Part shown: positions 37,289 through 46,179 of the stretch, in pieces | Layout: every line of letters begins with the position of its first letter | How positions within the stretch are numbered: position 1 is the first letter of the stretch | Source: an uncultured Gammaproteobacteria bacterium | GTDB taxonomy: Bacteria > Pseudomonadota > Gammaproteobacteria > HK1 | Assembly: GCA_947258715.1 (NCBI GenBank) | Contig: CAMYJH010000011.1 | Location: forward strand, 1-64,000 | Direction of reading: 5' to 3' | DNA length: 64,000 nt | Notes under the pieces: model-generated | Seen by the model: the letters and a program-made list of their open reading frames with translations, nothing else | Told to the model about the DNA's origin: nothing | Database searches by the model: none | Program-made: the position numbers and the translations under genes

Positions 37289-38407
37289 ATGAAGGTCTTC
37301 AAGCTGCCGGATTTAGGCGAAGGGCTGCAGGAAGCAGAAATCGTGCAGTGGTACGTCAAAGCCGGCGACGAAATCGCAGCCGACAAGCCGCTGCTCTCGG
37401 TGGAAACGGACAAGGCGGTGGTTGAGGTGCCCTCCCCGCGGGGGGGACGGATCGCAAGAATCTACGCCGCCCCCGGCGATGTGATCAAGATTGGCGCTGC
37501 GCTGGTGGAATTCGAAGGCGAAGCCGGCGCCGAACCGGCTCCACGGGAAGACAAGGGCACCGTTGTCGGCGAGGTTACCTCCAGCGACCAAGTGGTGAAC
37601 GAGGCGGCGACGCAGATCGGCCAGAGCCGGCTCAGCGTCAAGGCCACGCCGGCGGTGCGCGCGCTGGCGAAACGCCTGGACGTGGATCTCTCAGTCGTCA
37701 CCCCGAGCGGCTCCGACGGACTCATTACCCGCGGCGACGTAGAACGGGTATCGAAGATTTTTGCCGAGCTCGGCCCCATCGAAAGACTTCGCGGACCGCG
37801 TCGGGTGATGGCGCGAAACATGACCATGGCCTGCGCCGAGGTTGCCCCCGCCACGCTCAACGACGACGCCGATATCGGCGACTGGGACGATGATCAGGCG
37901 GTGACGCTGAGACTCGTTCGCGCCATCGTCGCCGGTTGCCGCGCCGAACCCTGCCTCAACGCTTGGTACGACAGCCATTCCGTGGGCCGCCGGGTGCTGA
38001 AGAAAATTCACTTGGGCCTTGCCGTAGATACCCCCGAGGGACTTTTCGTTCCGGTGCTCCACGATGTGGGTGAGCGTACGCCGGACGATCTGGAAAAAGG
38101 CCTCGACCGTCTCAAGGCCGATGTGCGCGCTCGCACCATTCCGCCGGAAGAGCTGCGTGGCTACACCATCATCCTGTCGAATTTCGGCACCATCGCCGGG
38201 CGTTACGCCAGCCCCATCGTGCAGCCACCGACGGTGGCCATCCTCGGCGCCGGCGTGATTCGCGACCAAGTGTTGGCTAAAGCCGGCGCGCCGGCAGTGC
38301 GCAAGGTGCTGCCGCTTTCGCTCACATTCGACCATCGCGTGGTCACCGGAGGCGAGGCCGCTCGGTTTCTTCGCGCGGTAATGGAAGATCTGGCTCTAAG
38401 CAGCTAA
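37289..38407 (+). CDS. pdhC: Dihydrolipoamide acyltransferase E2
   Basis: A 372-residue E2: one lipoyl domain (residues 1-78, lipoyl lysine K42 in SVETDKAVVEV), a peripheral-subunit-binding domain (about 118-155, TPAVRALAKRLDVDL) and a catalytic domain. The catalytic motif reads DHRVVTGG, with His349 present, but the usual aspartate four residues later is Thr353; standard E2 reads DHRVIDG. It may still work, since related proteobacterial E2 proteins carry this variant, but this is worth noting. The cluster has no E3 (lipoamide dehydrogenase), which must be supplied from elsewhere. Confidence 0.9.
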   Translation: MKVFKLPDLGEGLQEAEIVQWYVKAGDEIAADKPLLSVETDKAVVEVPSPRGGRIARIYAAPGDVIKIGAALVEFEGEAGAEPAPREDKGTVVGEVTSSDQVVNEAATQIGQSRLSVKATPAVRALAKRLDVDLSVVTPSGSDGLITRGDVERVSKIFAELGPIERLRGPRRVMARNMTMACAEVAPATLNDDADIGDWDDDQAVTLRLVRAIVAGCRAEPCLNAWYDSHSVGRRVLKKIHLGLAVDTPEGLFVPVLHDVGERTPDDLEKGLDRLKADVRARTIPPEELRGYTIILSNFGTIAGRYASPIVQPPTVAILGAGVIRDQVLAKAGAPAVRKVLPLSLTFDHRVVTGGEAARFLRAVMEDLALSS

Positions 38408-38475
38408 AGGAAATGATTTTTTGTATTTCGCCGCCCCAACCATGAGGCCAGTCTAGGCCGCTCGCCGCCGGCTCC

Positions 38476-39246
38476 ATGCGCGCACCGTCCGACCCTGACG
38501 CGGCAGCGGAATTGCCCGCAGCGCTGATTGAGGTACTTAAAGATTCGACAGAGGTGGTCGCCCTCACTGGCGCCGGCGTCTCTGCGGAAAGCGGCGTGCC
38601 CACGTTCCGCGATGCCCAATCGGGGTTGTGGTCCCGCTACCGGGCGGAAGACCTCGCCACTCCGGAGGCGTTCCGTCGCGACCCTGCGCTGGTCTGGAAC
38701 TGGTACGCCTGGCGCCGCTCGCTGGTGCAAGCGGTGAAGCCGAACCCTGCCCACCTCGCCCTGGCGGCTCTGGAGCGGCGGATATCCGGGTTCCAGCTGC
38801 TGACCCAGAACGTGGACGGCCTCCACCGGCGGGCCGGCAGCAGCCGCCTGCTGGAGCTTCACGGAGATTTGTTTCTGACCTTGTGCTCCGCCGAGAGGAC
38901 TCCAGTGGAAACGTGGCCGGAACACGGCGATGCGCCGCCGCGCTGCCCACGCTGCGAGGCGCCGCTTCGCCCCGGCGTGGTCTGGTTTGGCGAAACCCTG
39001 CCAGAACCGATTCTCAGCAGCGCCTTTGCCCTCAGCGCCGGCTGTCAGGTTTTTCTCTCCATCGGCACCTCGTCCCTGGTTCAGCCTGCGGCCGCACTGC
39101 CGCTTTGCGCTCTGGAGTCCGGCGCCACCGTGGTGGAGATCAATACGGAGCCCACGCCGCTGTCCGAAATTGCCGATTTCGTGCTCAATGGACCCGCAGG
39201 CGAGATCGTCCCCGCGCTGCTCCAGAGCGCCTGGCCGACGGGATGA
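38476..39246 (+). CDS. cobB: Class III sirtuin (NAD-dependent protein deacylase)
   Basis: A 256-residue Sir2-family enzyme. NAD-site motifs GAGVSAESGVPTFRD and TQNVDGLH and the catalytic histidine in LHGDLF are present. Tyr and Arg in WYAWRR match the YXXR pair of desuccinylase-type sirtuins, so acidic acyl groups are probable substrates. The zinc ribbon looks incomplete: CPRC is intact but the first knuckle has only one cysteine (TLCSAERT). It follows pdhC by 68 bases and may deacylate metabolic enzymes, but this is inferred. Confidence 0.9.
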   Translation: MRAPSDPDAAAELPAALIEVLKDSTEVVALTGAGVSAESGVPTFRDAQSGLWSRYRAEDLATPEAFRRDPALVWNWYAWRRSLVQAVKPNPAHLALAALERRISGFQLLTQNVDGLHRRAGSSRLLELHGDLFLTLCSAERTPVETWPEHGDAPPRCPRCEAPLRPGVVWFGETLPEPILSSAFALSAGCQVFLSIGTSSLVQPAAALPLCALESGATVVEINTEPTPLSEIADFVLNGPAGEIVPALLQSAWPTG

Positions 39247-39590
39247 TTTCCCGTCGCGCCCCGGGTGTGACCCCGGTCACCAATGTCGCTCAGCCCCGCC
39301 GCTAGACTCGCCGATACTTGGTTGCTGATTCATCAGGTCATTCCTGATATTCCGGCGCCCGGCGGCGTTCCTTCCTCCCCCCTACTGCGCCCCGGGCGTC
39401 TTTTTTTTCTGCGGCCTGCGTGTATCCCGAATGGGCAAGCACGCCTCCAGCGGGCAGATGCCTGCCGCTAATTCAGGCTACGAGAATAAGAACGCGCAGG
39501 CGCGCTTGACAATTAGTCGAGCGCGGTTTGCCGAACGCAACGCCGTCAATGCGGGCTGATCGGCGGCCGCGGACGGTTGACGCCTGCGAC
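39247..39590. other. Intergenic region between convergent cobB and thioesterase genes
   Basis: 344 bases holding the weak terminator at 39387-39410. A TTGACA (at about 39507) is present but no matching -10 follows. No gene is evident; small frames are without ribosome sites. Confidence 0.45.
39387..39410 (+). terminator. Weak intrinsic terminator downstream of cobB
   Basis: A short GC stem (GCGCC with GGCGT, three-base loop) is followed by TC and eight T residues. The stem is short but the T-run is strong. It lies about 140 bases after the sirtuin stop codon. Confidence 0.4.
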
Positions 39591-40073
39591 TTACCGTCGG
39601 CGGATAGCGATGACTCGACCCGCCTGGGGCGGCCGCCCCAACCTGCGATGAGTCGCCATCACTGCCTCTACCCGCGCCAGCACTTCGTCCGGCATCGGCG
39701 CCGCCATGGGGCCCCTGGTGTCAATGTGCATGAGCATGATTTCCGTGGTGGCGGCCAGAAAACCTTCGTCGCCGTGGAACATCTGCGAGAAGTAGTGCAG
39801 CCGCTTGGCGTCGAAATCCAGCAGCTGTGTCTCCACCCGAACAGGGTCGTTCTGCTTCAGTTCACGATCGTAGGTGACGTGGGTCTCGAGAACGTAGGTG
39901 GTGAATCCCGTTTGCTCACGGTAGTCCTCATCCATACCCAAAAAGTCCAGCAGTGCGTCGGTGGCGTGATCGAACACGAGCACGTAGTAAGCCACGTTCA
40001 TGTGACCGTTGTAATCGATCCAGTCGCTTTGGATCTTTCCCCGGTGCAGGACCAACGGCGCTTCAATTTCCAT
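39591..40073 (-). CDS. Hotdog-fold acyl-CoA thioesterase
   Basis: A 160-residue 4HBT-family protein. The active-site region is DWIDYNGHMNVAYYVLVFDH, with the conserved Asp and Asn-Gly-His-Met-Asn of the 4-hydroxybenzoyl-CoA/betainyl-CoA thioesterase group. Cytosolic hydrolysis of a small acyl-CoA is likely, but the substrate is not clear. It is divergent from the ccm operon with a roughly 250-base gap. Confidence 0.82.
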   Translation of the reverse strand: MEIEAPLVLHRGKIQSDWIDYNGHMNVAYYVLVFDHATDALLDFLGMDEDYREQTGFTTYVLETHVTYDRELKQNDPVRVETQLLDFDAKRLHYFSQMFHGDEGFLAATTEIMLMHIDTRGPMAAPMPDEVLARVEAVMATHRRLGRPPQAGRVIAIRRR

Positions 40074-40323
40074 CTTTGTTGCTCCCTCCGGCAGACCGAC
40101 TCAATTGAAGCCGGTCGCGCTTTAAGCTTGGTTTCTTGCGCAGGCTCGGGCGATAAGATAGCTTCATGCCCCCGCGGCTCCTAGCATCCATATATATTCG
40201 CGTTGTCACGCCCCGAATGTCATTCCCAGCCCGGCCGTCGCGGCCGTTCAAACCCCAACGCGTTTGCCTTGCGAATTGTTGCCGAAACGGCGACGCCGGC
40301 GAGCACCGTTCAATCAAGCGGTC

Positions 40324-40959
40324 ATGAGCAAGCCATCAACGTCCCTGTTTGAGGCCACAAAGCTGGAATGCTGGCGCGGCGACCGCTGTCTGTTCAGCGA
40401 ACTCGATCTCGCTTTAGCGGCCGGCGAGGCGCTTCAGGTCGTAGGCCCCAACGGCTGCGGTAAGACCACATTGCTGCGCGCCGTGTGCGGGTTGACCCGG
40501 GCCGAGCGCGGGACATTCATTTTTCGCGGTGCGCCGCTGGACGGCAGCCCGGAGACCTTTCGTTCAGAGCTGGTTTACATCGGCCACGAGAACGGGCTCA
40601 AGTCCGAGCTGACGGCGCTCGAAAACCTGCGTGCGTTGCGCGACATCGCCGCGCAGCGGCGGGAGCTGTCGCTGCAAGCCGCATTGAAGCGCGTGGGTCT
40701 TGAAGGCTTCGAAGATCGCCCGGTACGCACGCTGTCTTCCGGCCAGCGCCGTCGGGTCGCTCTGGCGCGACTGCTGATCGCGCAGGCGACGCTTTGGCTG
40801 CTGGACGAGCCGTTCACGGCACTGGACCAGGCCGGCGCCAGACTGGTGAACGTGCTTGTCGAGCAGCACCTGAATGCGGGTGGGGGGATCATTTTCACCA
40901 GCCACATACCGCTCGCCCTGACGAAGGGCTCGCCGCGCCAGATCATGCTCAGCACGTGA
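40324..40959 (+). CDS. ccmA: Cytochrome c biogenesis ATPase CcmA
   Basis: ATPase of the CcmABCD haem-handling complex; 211 residues from the ATG at 40324. It has Walker A GPNGCGKTT, signature LSSGQRRRVALARLL and Walker B LWLLDEPFTALD. A longer frame from 40264 adds 20 residues without family similarity. It is the first gene of a full ccmABCDEFGH operon. Confidence 0.93.
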   Translation: MSKPSTSLFEATKLECWRGDRCLFSELDLALAAGEALQVVGPNGCGKTTLLRAVCGLTRAERGTFIFRGAPLDGSPETFRSELVYIGHENGLKSELTALENLRALRDIAAQRRELSLQAALKRVGLEGFEDRPVRTLSSGQRRRVALARLLIAQATLWLLDEPFTALDQAGARLVNVLVEQHLNAGGGIIFTSHIPLALTKGSPRQIMLST

Positions 40960-40973
40960 AACCGCACTCGACC

Positions 40974-41639
40974 ATGCGCGCCTTTGTCGCCGTTACCCGT
41001 CGGGACCTGCTGCTCGCCGTGCGGCGGCGTTCAGAGATTGCCAATCCACTCCTGTTCATGCTGATTGTGATCAGCCTTTTTCCGCTGGGCATCAGCCCCG
41101 CGCCGGAAACGCTCCGCCTTATCGCTCCCGGCATCATCTGGGTGGTGGCGCTGCTCAGCGTTCTTCTGACCCTGGAGTCGATGTTTCGCGCCGATTTCGA
41201 CGACGGGTCGCTGGAGCAGATGCTGGTGAGTCCGCACCCCCTCGCCCTGCTGGTGACTGCCAAGATCGCGGCGCATTGGCTGGTTACGGGGTTGCCGCTG
41301 CTTCTGGTTTCGCCCCTGCTCGGCGCACTCACCCACCTGAATGCCGCTACCACGGTGGTGCTGGCGGCGAGCCTCGCGCTGGGTACACCGGTGCTGAGTT
41401 TCGTCGGCGCCATCGGCGTGGCGCTGACCGTGGGGCTGCGGCGGGGCGGGGCGCTGTTGTCTCTTCTGGTCCTGCCCCTATATATTCCCACCCTCATTTT
41501 TGGGGCCAACGCGGTCAGCGCCGTGATGGACGGATTGCCCTACCACGGGCAGCTTATGATGCTCGGCGCGTTCCTGCTATTCTCACTGGCACTGGCGCCT
41601 TTAGCCGCCGCGGCGGCGCTTCGAATCAGCATGAACTGA
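40974..41639 (+). CDS. ccmB: Cytochrome c biogenesis membrane protein CcmB
   Basis: Membrane partner of CcmA, 221 residues from the ATG at 40974, with six predicted membrane segments. A GTG at 40956, overlapping the ccmA stop, is an alternative start that would add six residues. The sequence pattern RRDLLLAVRRRSEIANPLLF at the N-terminus and VLPLYIPTLIFGA near the C-terminus is typical of CcmB. With CcmA and CcmC it releases haem-loaded CcmE. Confidence 0.93.
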   Translation: MRAFVAVTRRDLLLAVRRRSEIANPLLFMLIVISLFPLGISPAPETLRLIAPGIIWVVALLSVLLTLESMFRADFDDGSLEQMLVSPHPLALLVTAKIAAHWLVTGLPLLLVSPLLGALTHLNAATTVVLAASLALGTPVLSFVGAIGVALTVGLRRGGALLSLLVLPLYIPTLIFGANAVSAVMDGLPYHGQLMMLGAFLLFSLALAPLAAAAALRISMN

Positions 41640-41668
41640 AAGCGGTATTCGCTATCGAAGTCAACGAT

Positions 41669-42406
41669 ATGTGGACCTTTTTTCATAAACTTGGGTCGCC
41701 CCCTTACTTCTACCGCATCGCCGGCAGGCTGATACCGTGGCTGGGATGGGTTTGCGCTGGTCTACTGGTGGCCGGTCTCTACGGTGGGCTGGTGTTGGCG
41801 CCGCCGGACTACCAGCAGGGAGACAGCTACCGGATCATATTCATCCACGTGCCCAGCGCCTGGATGTCGCTGTTCATCTACGTGCTGATGGCCGTGTCCG
41901 GCGCGGTGGGGCTCATCTGGCGGATCAAGGTCGCCGAAGCCATCGCCGCTGCCAGTGCCCCCGTGGGCGCGTGGTTCACCTTTCTCGCCCTCATCACCGG
42001 ATCGCTTTGGGGCAAGCCCATGTGGGGCACCTACTGGGTATGGGATGCGCGGCTGACGTCGGAGCTGATTCTGCTGTTTCTTTATCTCGGCGTGATCGGG
42101 CTGCATTCCGCCATAGAGGACCGACGCACCGCGAGCCGCGCCACCGCCGTGCTCTCCCTTGTCGGCCTGGTCAATATCCCGATCATCCACTTCTCGGTAG
42201 AATGGTGGAACACGCTCCACCAGGGGGCGACAGTCACCAAAATCGGCGCACCGTCGATTGATCTCAGCATGCTTTTGCCGCTGCTGATTATGGCGCTGGG
42301 CTTCAAGCTCTACTATTTCATGGTGCTGCTGATGCGATCGCGGGTAGAGGTGCTGGAACGTGAACGCGGCAGCGTATGGGTGCGCGAAGTTGTGCAAACG
42401 GGATAA
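41669..42406 (+). CDS. ccmC: Haem-handling protein CcmC
   Basis: A 245-residue membrane protein of the HHP family with six predicted membrane segments. The tryptophan-rich WWD-like periplasmic loop is present (WGKPMWGTYWVWDARLTSE), with conserved histidines in IFIHVPSAW and IIHFSVEWWNTLHQG that hold haem. I chose the ATG at 41669; the frame extends upstream but overlaps ccmB. CcmC loads haem onto CcmE. Confidence 0.95.
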   Translation: MWTFFHKLGSPPYFYRIAGRLIPWLGWVCAGLLVAGLYGGLVLAPPDYQQGDSYRIIFIHVPSAWMSLFIYVLMAVSGAVGLIWRIKVAEAIAAASAPVGAWFTFLALITGSLWGKPMWGTYWVWDARLTSELILLFLYLGVIGLHSAIEDRRTASRATAVLSLVGLVNIPIIHFSVEWWNTLHQGATVTKIGAPSIDLSMLLPLLIMALGFKLYYFMVLLMRSRVEVLERERGSVWVREVVQTG

Positions 42407-42408
42407 GG

Positions 42409-42573
42409 GTGGCCGAGTTTTTTCACATGGGCGGGTACGGCGTTTACGTCTGGAGCGCCTATGCCATCTGGCTGGCGGTCATGATCATCAACGTCGTCCA
42501 GCCGGCGATAAAGTCTCGCGGCACGCTCAAGCGCCTCGCGCGTTCCATTAACCAGAGGGCCAAACAAACGTGA
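42409..42573 (+). CDS. ccmD: Cytochrome c biogenesis protein CcmD
   Basis: A tiny membrane protein of about 54 residues from a GTG start at 42409, two bases after the ccmC stop. It has one membrane segment (YVWSAYAIWLAVMIINVV) preceded by the conserved FFHMGGYG motif and followed by a basic tail, the usual CcmD plan. The ATG at 42427 is an alternative start. Its stop overlaps the ccmE start. Confidence 0.88.
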   Translation: MAEFFHMGGYGVYVWSAYAIWLAVMIINVVQPAIKSRGTLKRLARSINQRAKQT

Positions 42574-43022
42574 CTCCTAGAAGACAACGCATGATTTTTG
42601 TCGGTGTTATTGTGACCGGGGTGGCGCTCGCCGCGACCCTGGCCTTTATCGCGATTGGGGAGAATATGCTCTATTTCTTCAGCCCCACCCAGGTCAAAAA
42701 CGGCGAAGCGCCAAGGGAACGGACTCTACGAGTCGGCGGCCTGGTGGTGCCCGGCAGCGTGGCTCGCGAACAGGGCAGTCTGACCGTGCAGTTCGATCTC
42801 AGCGACAACCGTGAGTCGCTGACGGTGAAGTATACGGGCATTCTTCCGGATCTGTTTCGCGAAGGTCAGGGCATCGTTGCTACCGGAGCCCTAGAGCCCG
42901 GCGGAACCTTCGTCGCCGAGGAGGTGCTGGCAAAACACGACGAGAAATACATGCCGCCGGAAGTGGCGGAAGCCCTCGAGCTCGCCGAGCAGGGCGGGCG
43001 CATGTCCAACCCCCAGGAGTAA
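42570..43022 (+). CDS. ccmE: Haem chaperone CcmE
   Basis: Periplasmic haem chaperone of 150 residues, starting at a GTG that overlaps the ccmD stop. It has an N-terminal membrane anchor (about 8-28), an OB-fold domain (RVGGLVVPGSVAR, YTGILPDLFREGQGIV) and the covalent haem-binding histidine in LAKHDEKYMPPE with the conserved Tyr four residues later. It passes haem to CcmF. Confidence 0.95.
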   Translation: MTPRRQRMIFVGVIVTGVALAATLAFIAIGENMLYFFSPTQVKNGEAPRERTLRVGGLVVPGSVAREQGSLTVQFDLSDNRESLTVKYTGILPDLFREGQGIVATGALEPGGTFVAEEVLAKHDEKYMPPEVAEALELAEQGGRMSNPQE

Positions 43023-43029
43023 CGTCACG

Positions 43030-45018
43030 ATGATCCCTGAACTCGGACACTTCGCTCTTATCCTCGCCTTGCTCACCGCGGCGACGCAGTCGCTCATTCC
43101 CCTGTTCGGCGGGCTCAAACGGACGGCCAACGTGTCCGCGGCAGCGGTGCCGGCGGCACGGGCACAGTTTGTATTCTGCCTGCTCGCCTTTGCCTGCCTC
43201 ACCGCGGCTTTTGTGCTCCAGGACTTTTCCGTGACTTATGTGGCCACCAACTCCAACTCAGCGCTGCCGCTTCACTACCGCGTCTCCGCCGTCTGGGGCG
43301 CCCACGAGGGATCACTTTTGCTTTGGGCTTTGATCTTGAGCGGCTGGACCGTGGCGGTGACTTTTTTCAGCCGAAACCTCCCCGATGTTTTCCGCGTCCG
43401 GGTGATTGCGGTGATGGGCGCCATCAGCGTCGGCTTCTATCTCTTCATGCTGCTGACCTCGAATCCGTTCAGCAGGCTCCTGCCCTCGGCGGTCGAAGGC
43501 AACGACCTCAATCCGCTGCTGCAGGATTTCGGCCTCATCCTGCATCCGCCCATGCTCTACATGGGCTACGTCGGCCTTGTGGTGCCTTTCAGCTTTGCCG
43601 TCGCCGCGCTCATCGGCGGGCGCCTGGATCCCGCCTGGACCCGCTGGACGCGGCCGTGGACGGTGGTCGCCTGGGTATTCCTCACCTTGGGCATCACCCT
43701 GGGGAGCTGGTGGGCCTACTACGAGCTCGGCTGGGGTGGCTGGTGGTTCTGGGACCCGGTGGAGAACGCCTCCTTCATGCCCTGGTTGATGGCGACAGCG
43801 CTGATTCACTCCCTCGCCGTGAGCGAGCAGCGCGGCGCGTTCAAGGCCTGGACCGTGCTGCTGGCCATATTCGCATTCTCCTTGAGTCTGTTAGGAACAT
43901 TCCTGGTGCGCTCCGGGGTTCTGGTATCGGTGCACGCGTTTGCCACCGATCCCGCCCGCGGCCTTTTCATTCTCATGTTTCTAGCCCTGGTTGTCGGCTC
44001 CGCGCTCGTGCTGTTCGCGCTTCGCGCGCAGGCGGTGAGCGGCGGCGGCCGCTTCGATCTTTTCTCCCGGGAGACACTGCTGCTGATCAATAACGTGCTG
44101 CTGGTGGTGGCGGCCGCGTCGGTGCTGCTGGGCACGCTTTATCCGCTCATCCTCGACGCCATGGGGCTTGGAAAGATTTCCGTCGGTCCACCCTACTTCA
44201 ACAGCGTGTTCGTGCCTTTGGTCCTGGTTCTGCTGGCGGTGCTGGGGATCGGCCCGCTGACGCGCTGGAAGAAGGATCGTTCGCGGCGGCTGGCAACGCT
44301 GCTGCGCTGGCCCTTGATCGCCAGCATCGTCGCCGGCGTGGTTTTGACCGTGGCGAGCGACGCAGAAGGCCTGGCAGCGGTGCTCGCCGGCCTCGTCTTC
44401 GCCGCGTGGGTCGCGGCCACCACCGCCCTTGCTCTCGTCGAGCGCGTGAAGCTGCGCACGTCGCCGTTGGCGGGACTGCTGCGTCTGCCCCGCGGCTTCA
44501 CCGGGATGACCGTCGCCCACTTGGGCGCCGCGGTGATGGTGGTAGGTATCACCCTGACGACCGCACTGAGTACGGAAAAGGATCTGCGCCTTTCGCCCGG
44601 CGACACCTACGCGATAGCGGGGTATGAATTCCGCTTTTCGGGCGTGCGCCAGTCACCAGGCCCCAACTATCGCGCCCAGCGCGGTCACATCGAGGTGACC
44701 CGGAGCGGGAAAACCATCGCCCAGCTTTTTCCGGAAAAGCGCCTCTATCTGAACAGCTCGTCTCCCATGACCGAGGCCGCCATCGATCCAGGATTCACCC
44801 GCGACCTCTATGCCGCCCTTGGCGACGAGCTCGGAGACGGCGCCTGGGCCGTTCGTATCTACCACAAGCCCTTTGTGCGCTGGATTTGGCTCGGCGGGCT
44901 GCTCATGGCCCTCGGAGGTATTCTCGCGGTAACCGACCGCCGCTACCGCATCATGGTCAGGAACGAGCGCGGCCGCAGCGACCGGGCGCTCGCATCCGGC
45001 GCGTTCGCGGAAGGCTAG
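43030..45018 (+). CDS. ccmF: Haem lyase subunit CcmF
   Basis: A 662-residue multi-spanning membrane protein (about 15 segments). The WWD domain is present as WGGWWFWDPVENASFMPW, with the flanking histidines (ILHPPMLYMGY and ATALIHSLAV) expected to hold haem. With CcmH and CcmG it attaches haem to apocytochromes. It starts 7 bases after ccmE. Confidence 0.96.
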   Translation: MIPELGHFALILALLTAATQSLIPLFGGLKRTANVSAAAVPAARAQFVFCLLAFACLTAAFVLQDFSVTYVATNSNSALPLHYRVSAVWGAHEGSLLLWALILSGWTVAVTFFSRNLPDVFRVRVIAVMGAISVGFYLFMLLTSNPFSRLLPSAVEGNDLNPLLQDFGLILHPPMLYMGYVGLVVPFSFAVAALIGGRLDPAWTRWTRPWTVVAWVFLTLGITLGSWWAYYELGWGGWWFWDPVENASFMPWLMATALIHSLAVSEQRGAFKAWTVLLAIFAFSLSLLGTFLVRSGVLVSVHAFATDPARGLFILMFLALVVGSALVLFALRAQAVSGGGRFDLFSRETLLLINNVLLVVAAASVLLGTLYPLILDAMGLGKISVGPPYFNSVFVPLVLVLLAVLGIGPLTRWKKDRSRRLATLLRWPLIASIVAGVVLTVASDAEGLAAVLAGLVFAAWVAATTALALVERVKLRTSPLAGLLRLPRGFTGMTVAHLGAAVMVVGITLTTALSTEKDLRLSPGDTYAIAGYEFRFSGVRQSPGPNYRAQRGHIEVTRSGKTIAQLFPEKRLYLNSSSPMTEAAIDPGFTRDLYAALGDELGDGAWAVRIYHKPFVRWIWLGGLLMALGGILAVTDRRYRIMVRNERGRSDRALASGAFAEG

Positions 45019-45024
45019 GTCCCG

Positions 45025-45558
45025 TTGCCTCGTTTCACCGTCCCGCTGGGCATTTTTCTTCTTCTCGTCGTGCTCCTCGGCGTCGGACTGACACTGAATC
45101 CCCGGCTCGTGCCTTCGCCGCTGGTGGACAAACCTTTGCCGGCATTCGAGCTCCCCACGGTTCTGGATCCGGAACAGCGTCTTAGCCATGACGAATTGCG
45201 CGGCCGGGTGAGCCTGCTCAACGTCTGGGCCACTTGGTGCGTGCCCTGTCGCGAGGAGCACCCGGTGCTGGTTGGCATCGCGCGCCGGGGTGAGGCAATA
45301 ATCTACGGCCTCAACTACAAGGACGACCGTGAGGAAGCCGTAAACTGGCTCGAAACCCTGGGCGACCCTTACGTTAAAAGCGGCTTCGACCCGACGGGCC
45401 GCGCCGGTATCGATCTCGGCGTCTACGGCGTTCCCGAGACTTTCATCATCGATGCCAACGGAACCATCGTCTACAAGCACATCGGGCCATTCGACGACAA
45501 AATCTGGCGCGAAACGCTGCTACCGCTGGTGAAAAAGGCGCAGGAGAACAGCAGTTGA
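45025..45558 (+). CDS. ccmG: Thiol-disulfide oxidoreductase CcmG (DsbE)
   Basis: Membrane-anchored periplasmic thioredoxin-like protein of 177 residues, starting at a TTG 6 bases after ccmF. An N-terminal anchor is followed by a thioredoxin domain with the active site WATWCVPCREEHP and the acidic GVYGVPETFIID strand typical of CcmG. It keeps apocytochrome cysteines reduced. The TTG start is supported by the signal anchor beginning at once. Confidence 0.93.
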   Translation: MPRFTVPLGIFLLLVVLLGVGLTLNPRLVPSPLVDKPLPAFELPTVLDPEQRLSHDELRGRVSLLNVWATWCVPCREEHPVLVGIARRGEAIIYGLNYKDDREEAVNWLETLGDPYVKSGFDPTGRAGIDLGVYGVPETFIIDANGTIVYKHIGPFDDKIWRETLLPLVKKAQENSS

Positions 45559-46061
45559 TCTCACGCCGCTTAATCGCGCTGTCATTGGCGGCACTTTTGC
45601 TCGCTCTGATCGGGGGCGCCGCGGCGCAGGTGTTCGAGGCCAGGGAATTCGAGAATCCGGAGAACGCCCGTCGCTACCAGGTGCTCATCAGTGAGTTGCG
45701 CTGTCTCGTTTGCCAGAATCAAAACCTTGCCGACTCCAACGCTCCTCTGGCAGCAGATTTGCGCCAGCTGACTTACGACATGATTCGCGAAGGTAAGAAC
45801 GACGCCGAAATCGTCGACTTCATGGTGGCGCGCTACGGCGAATTCGTGCTCTACCGGCCACCGCTTAAACCCACGACCGCCATTCTATGGAGCGGTCCCT
45901 TTCTACTTCTCGCCATCGGTATCTGGCTACTGCTGCGCCACCTTCGCCGCCGCGCTTCGGCCACGGCTCAAGCTTCAGCGCTGTCGGCGGAAGAACGGGC
46001 CCGCCTGGCGCGCATGCTCGAGGCCGAGACTTCCGAAACGGATCCAGGAAAACGCGACTGA
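45555..46061 (+). CDS. ccmH: Cytochrome c biogenesis protein CcmH
   Basis: A 168-residue protein with a signal sequence, the redox motif LRCLVCQNQNLADS, and a C-terminal membrane segment. It starts with a TTG overlapping the ccmG stop. This is the short CcmH form; the TPR partner CcmI is not present after it, so it is either elsewhere or dispensed with. It finishes the operon. Confidence 0.93.
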   Translation: MISRRLIALSLAALLLALIGGAAAQVFEAREFENPENARRYQVLISELRCLVCQNQNLADSNAPLAADLRQLTYDMIREGKNDAEIVDFMVARYGEFVLYRPPLKPTTAILWSGPFLLLAIGIWLLLRHLRRRASATAQASALSAEERARLARMLEAETSETDPGKRD

Positions 46062-46179
46062 TCCATGCCGGTATTCCGGGCGGCGTGACGTTCCGCCGCA
46101 AACGCTTTCTCCTGCGCAGCGACGACTCCGTGAAGCGTTGTCGGGTTAAACTGACCTCGATTGATGAAGGGCTTACGCC

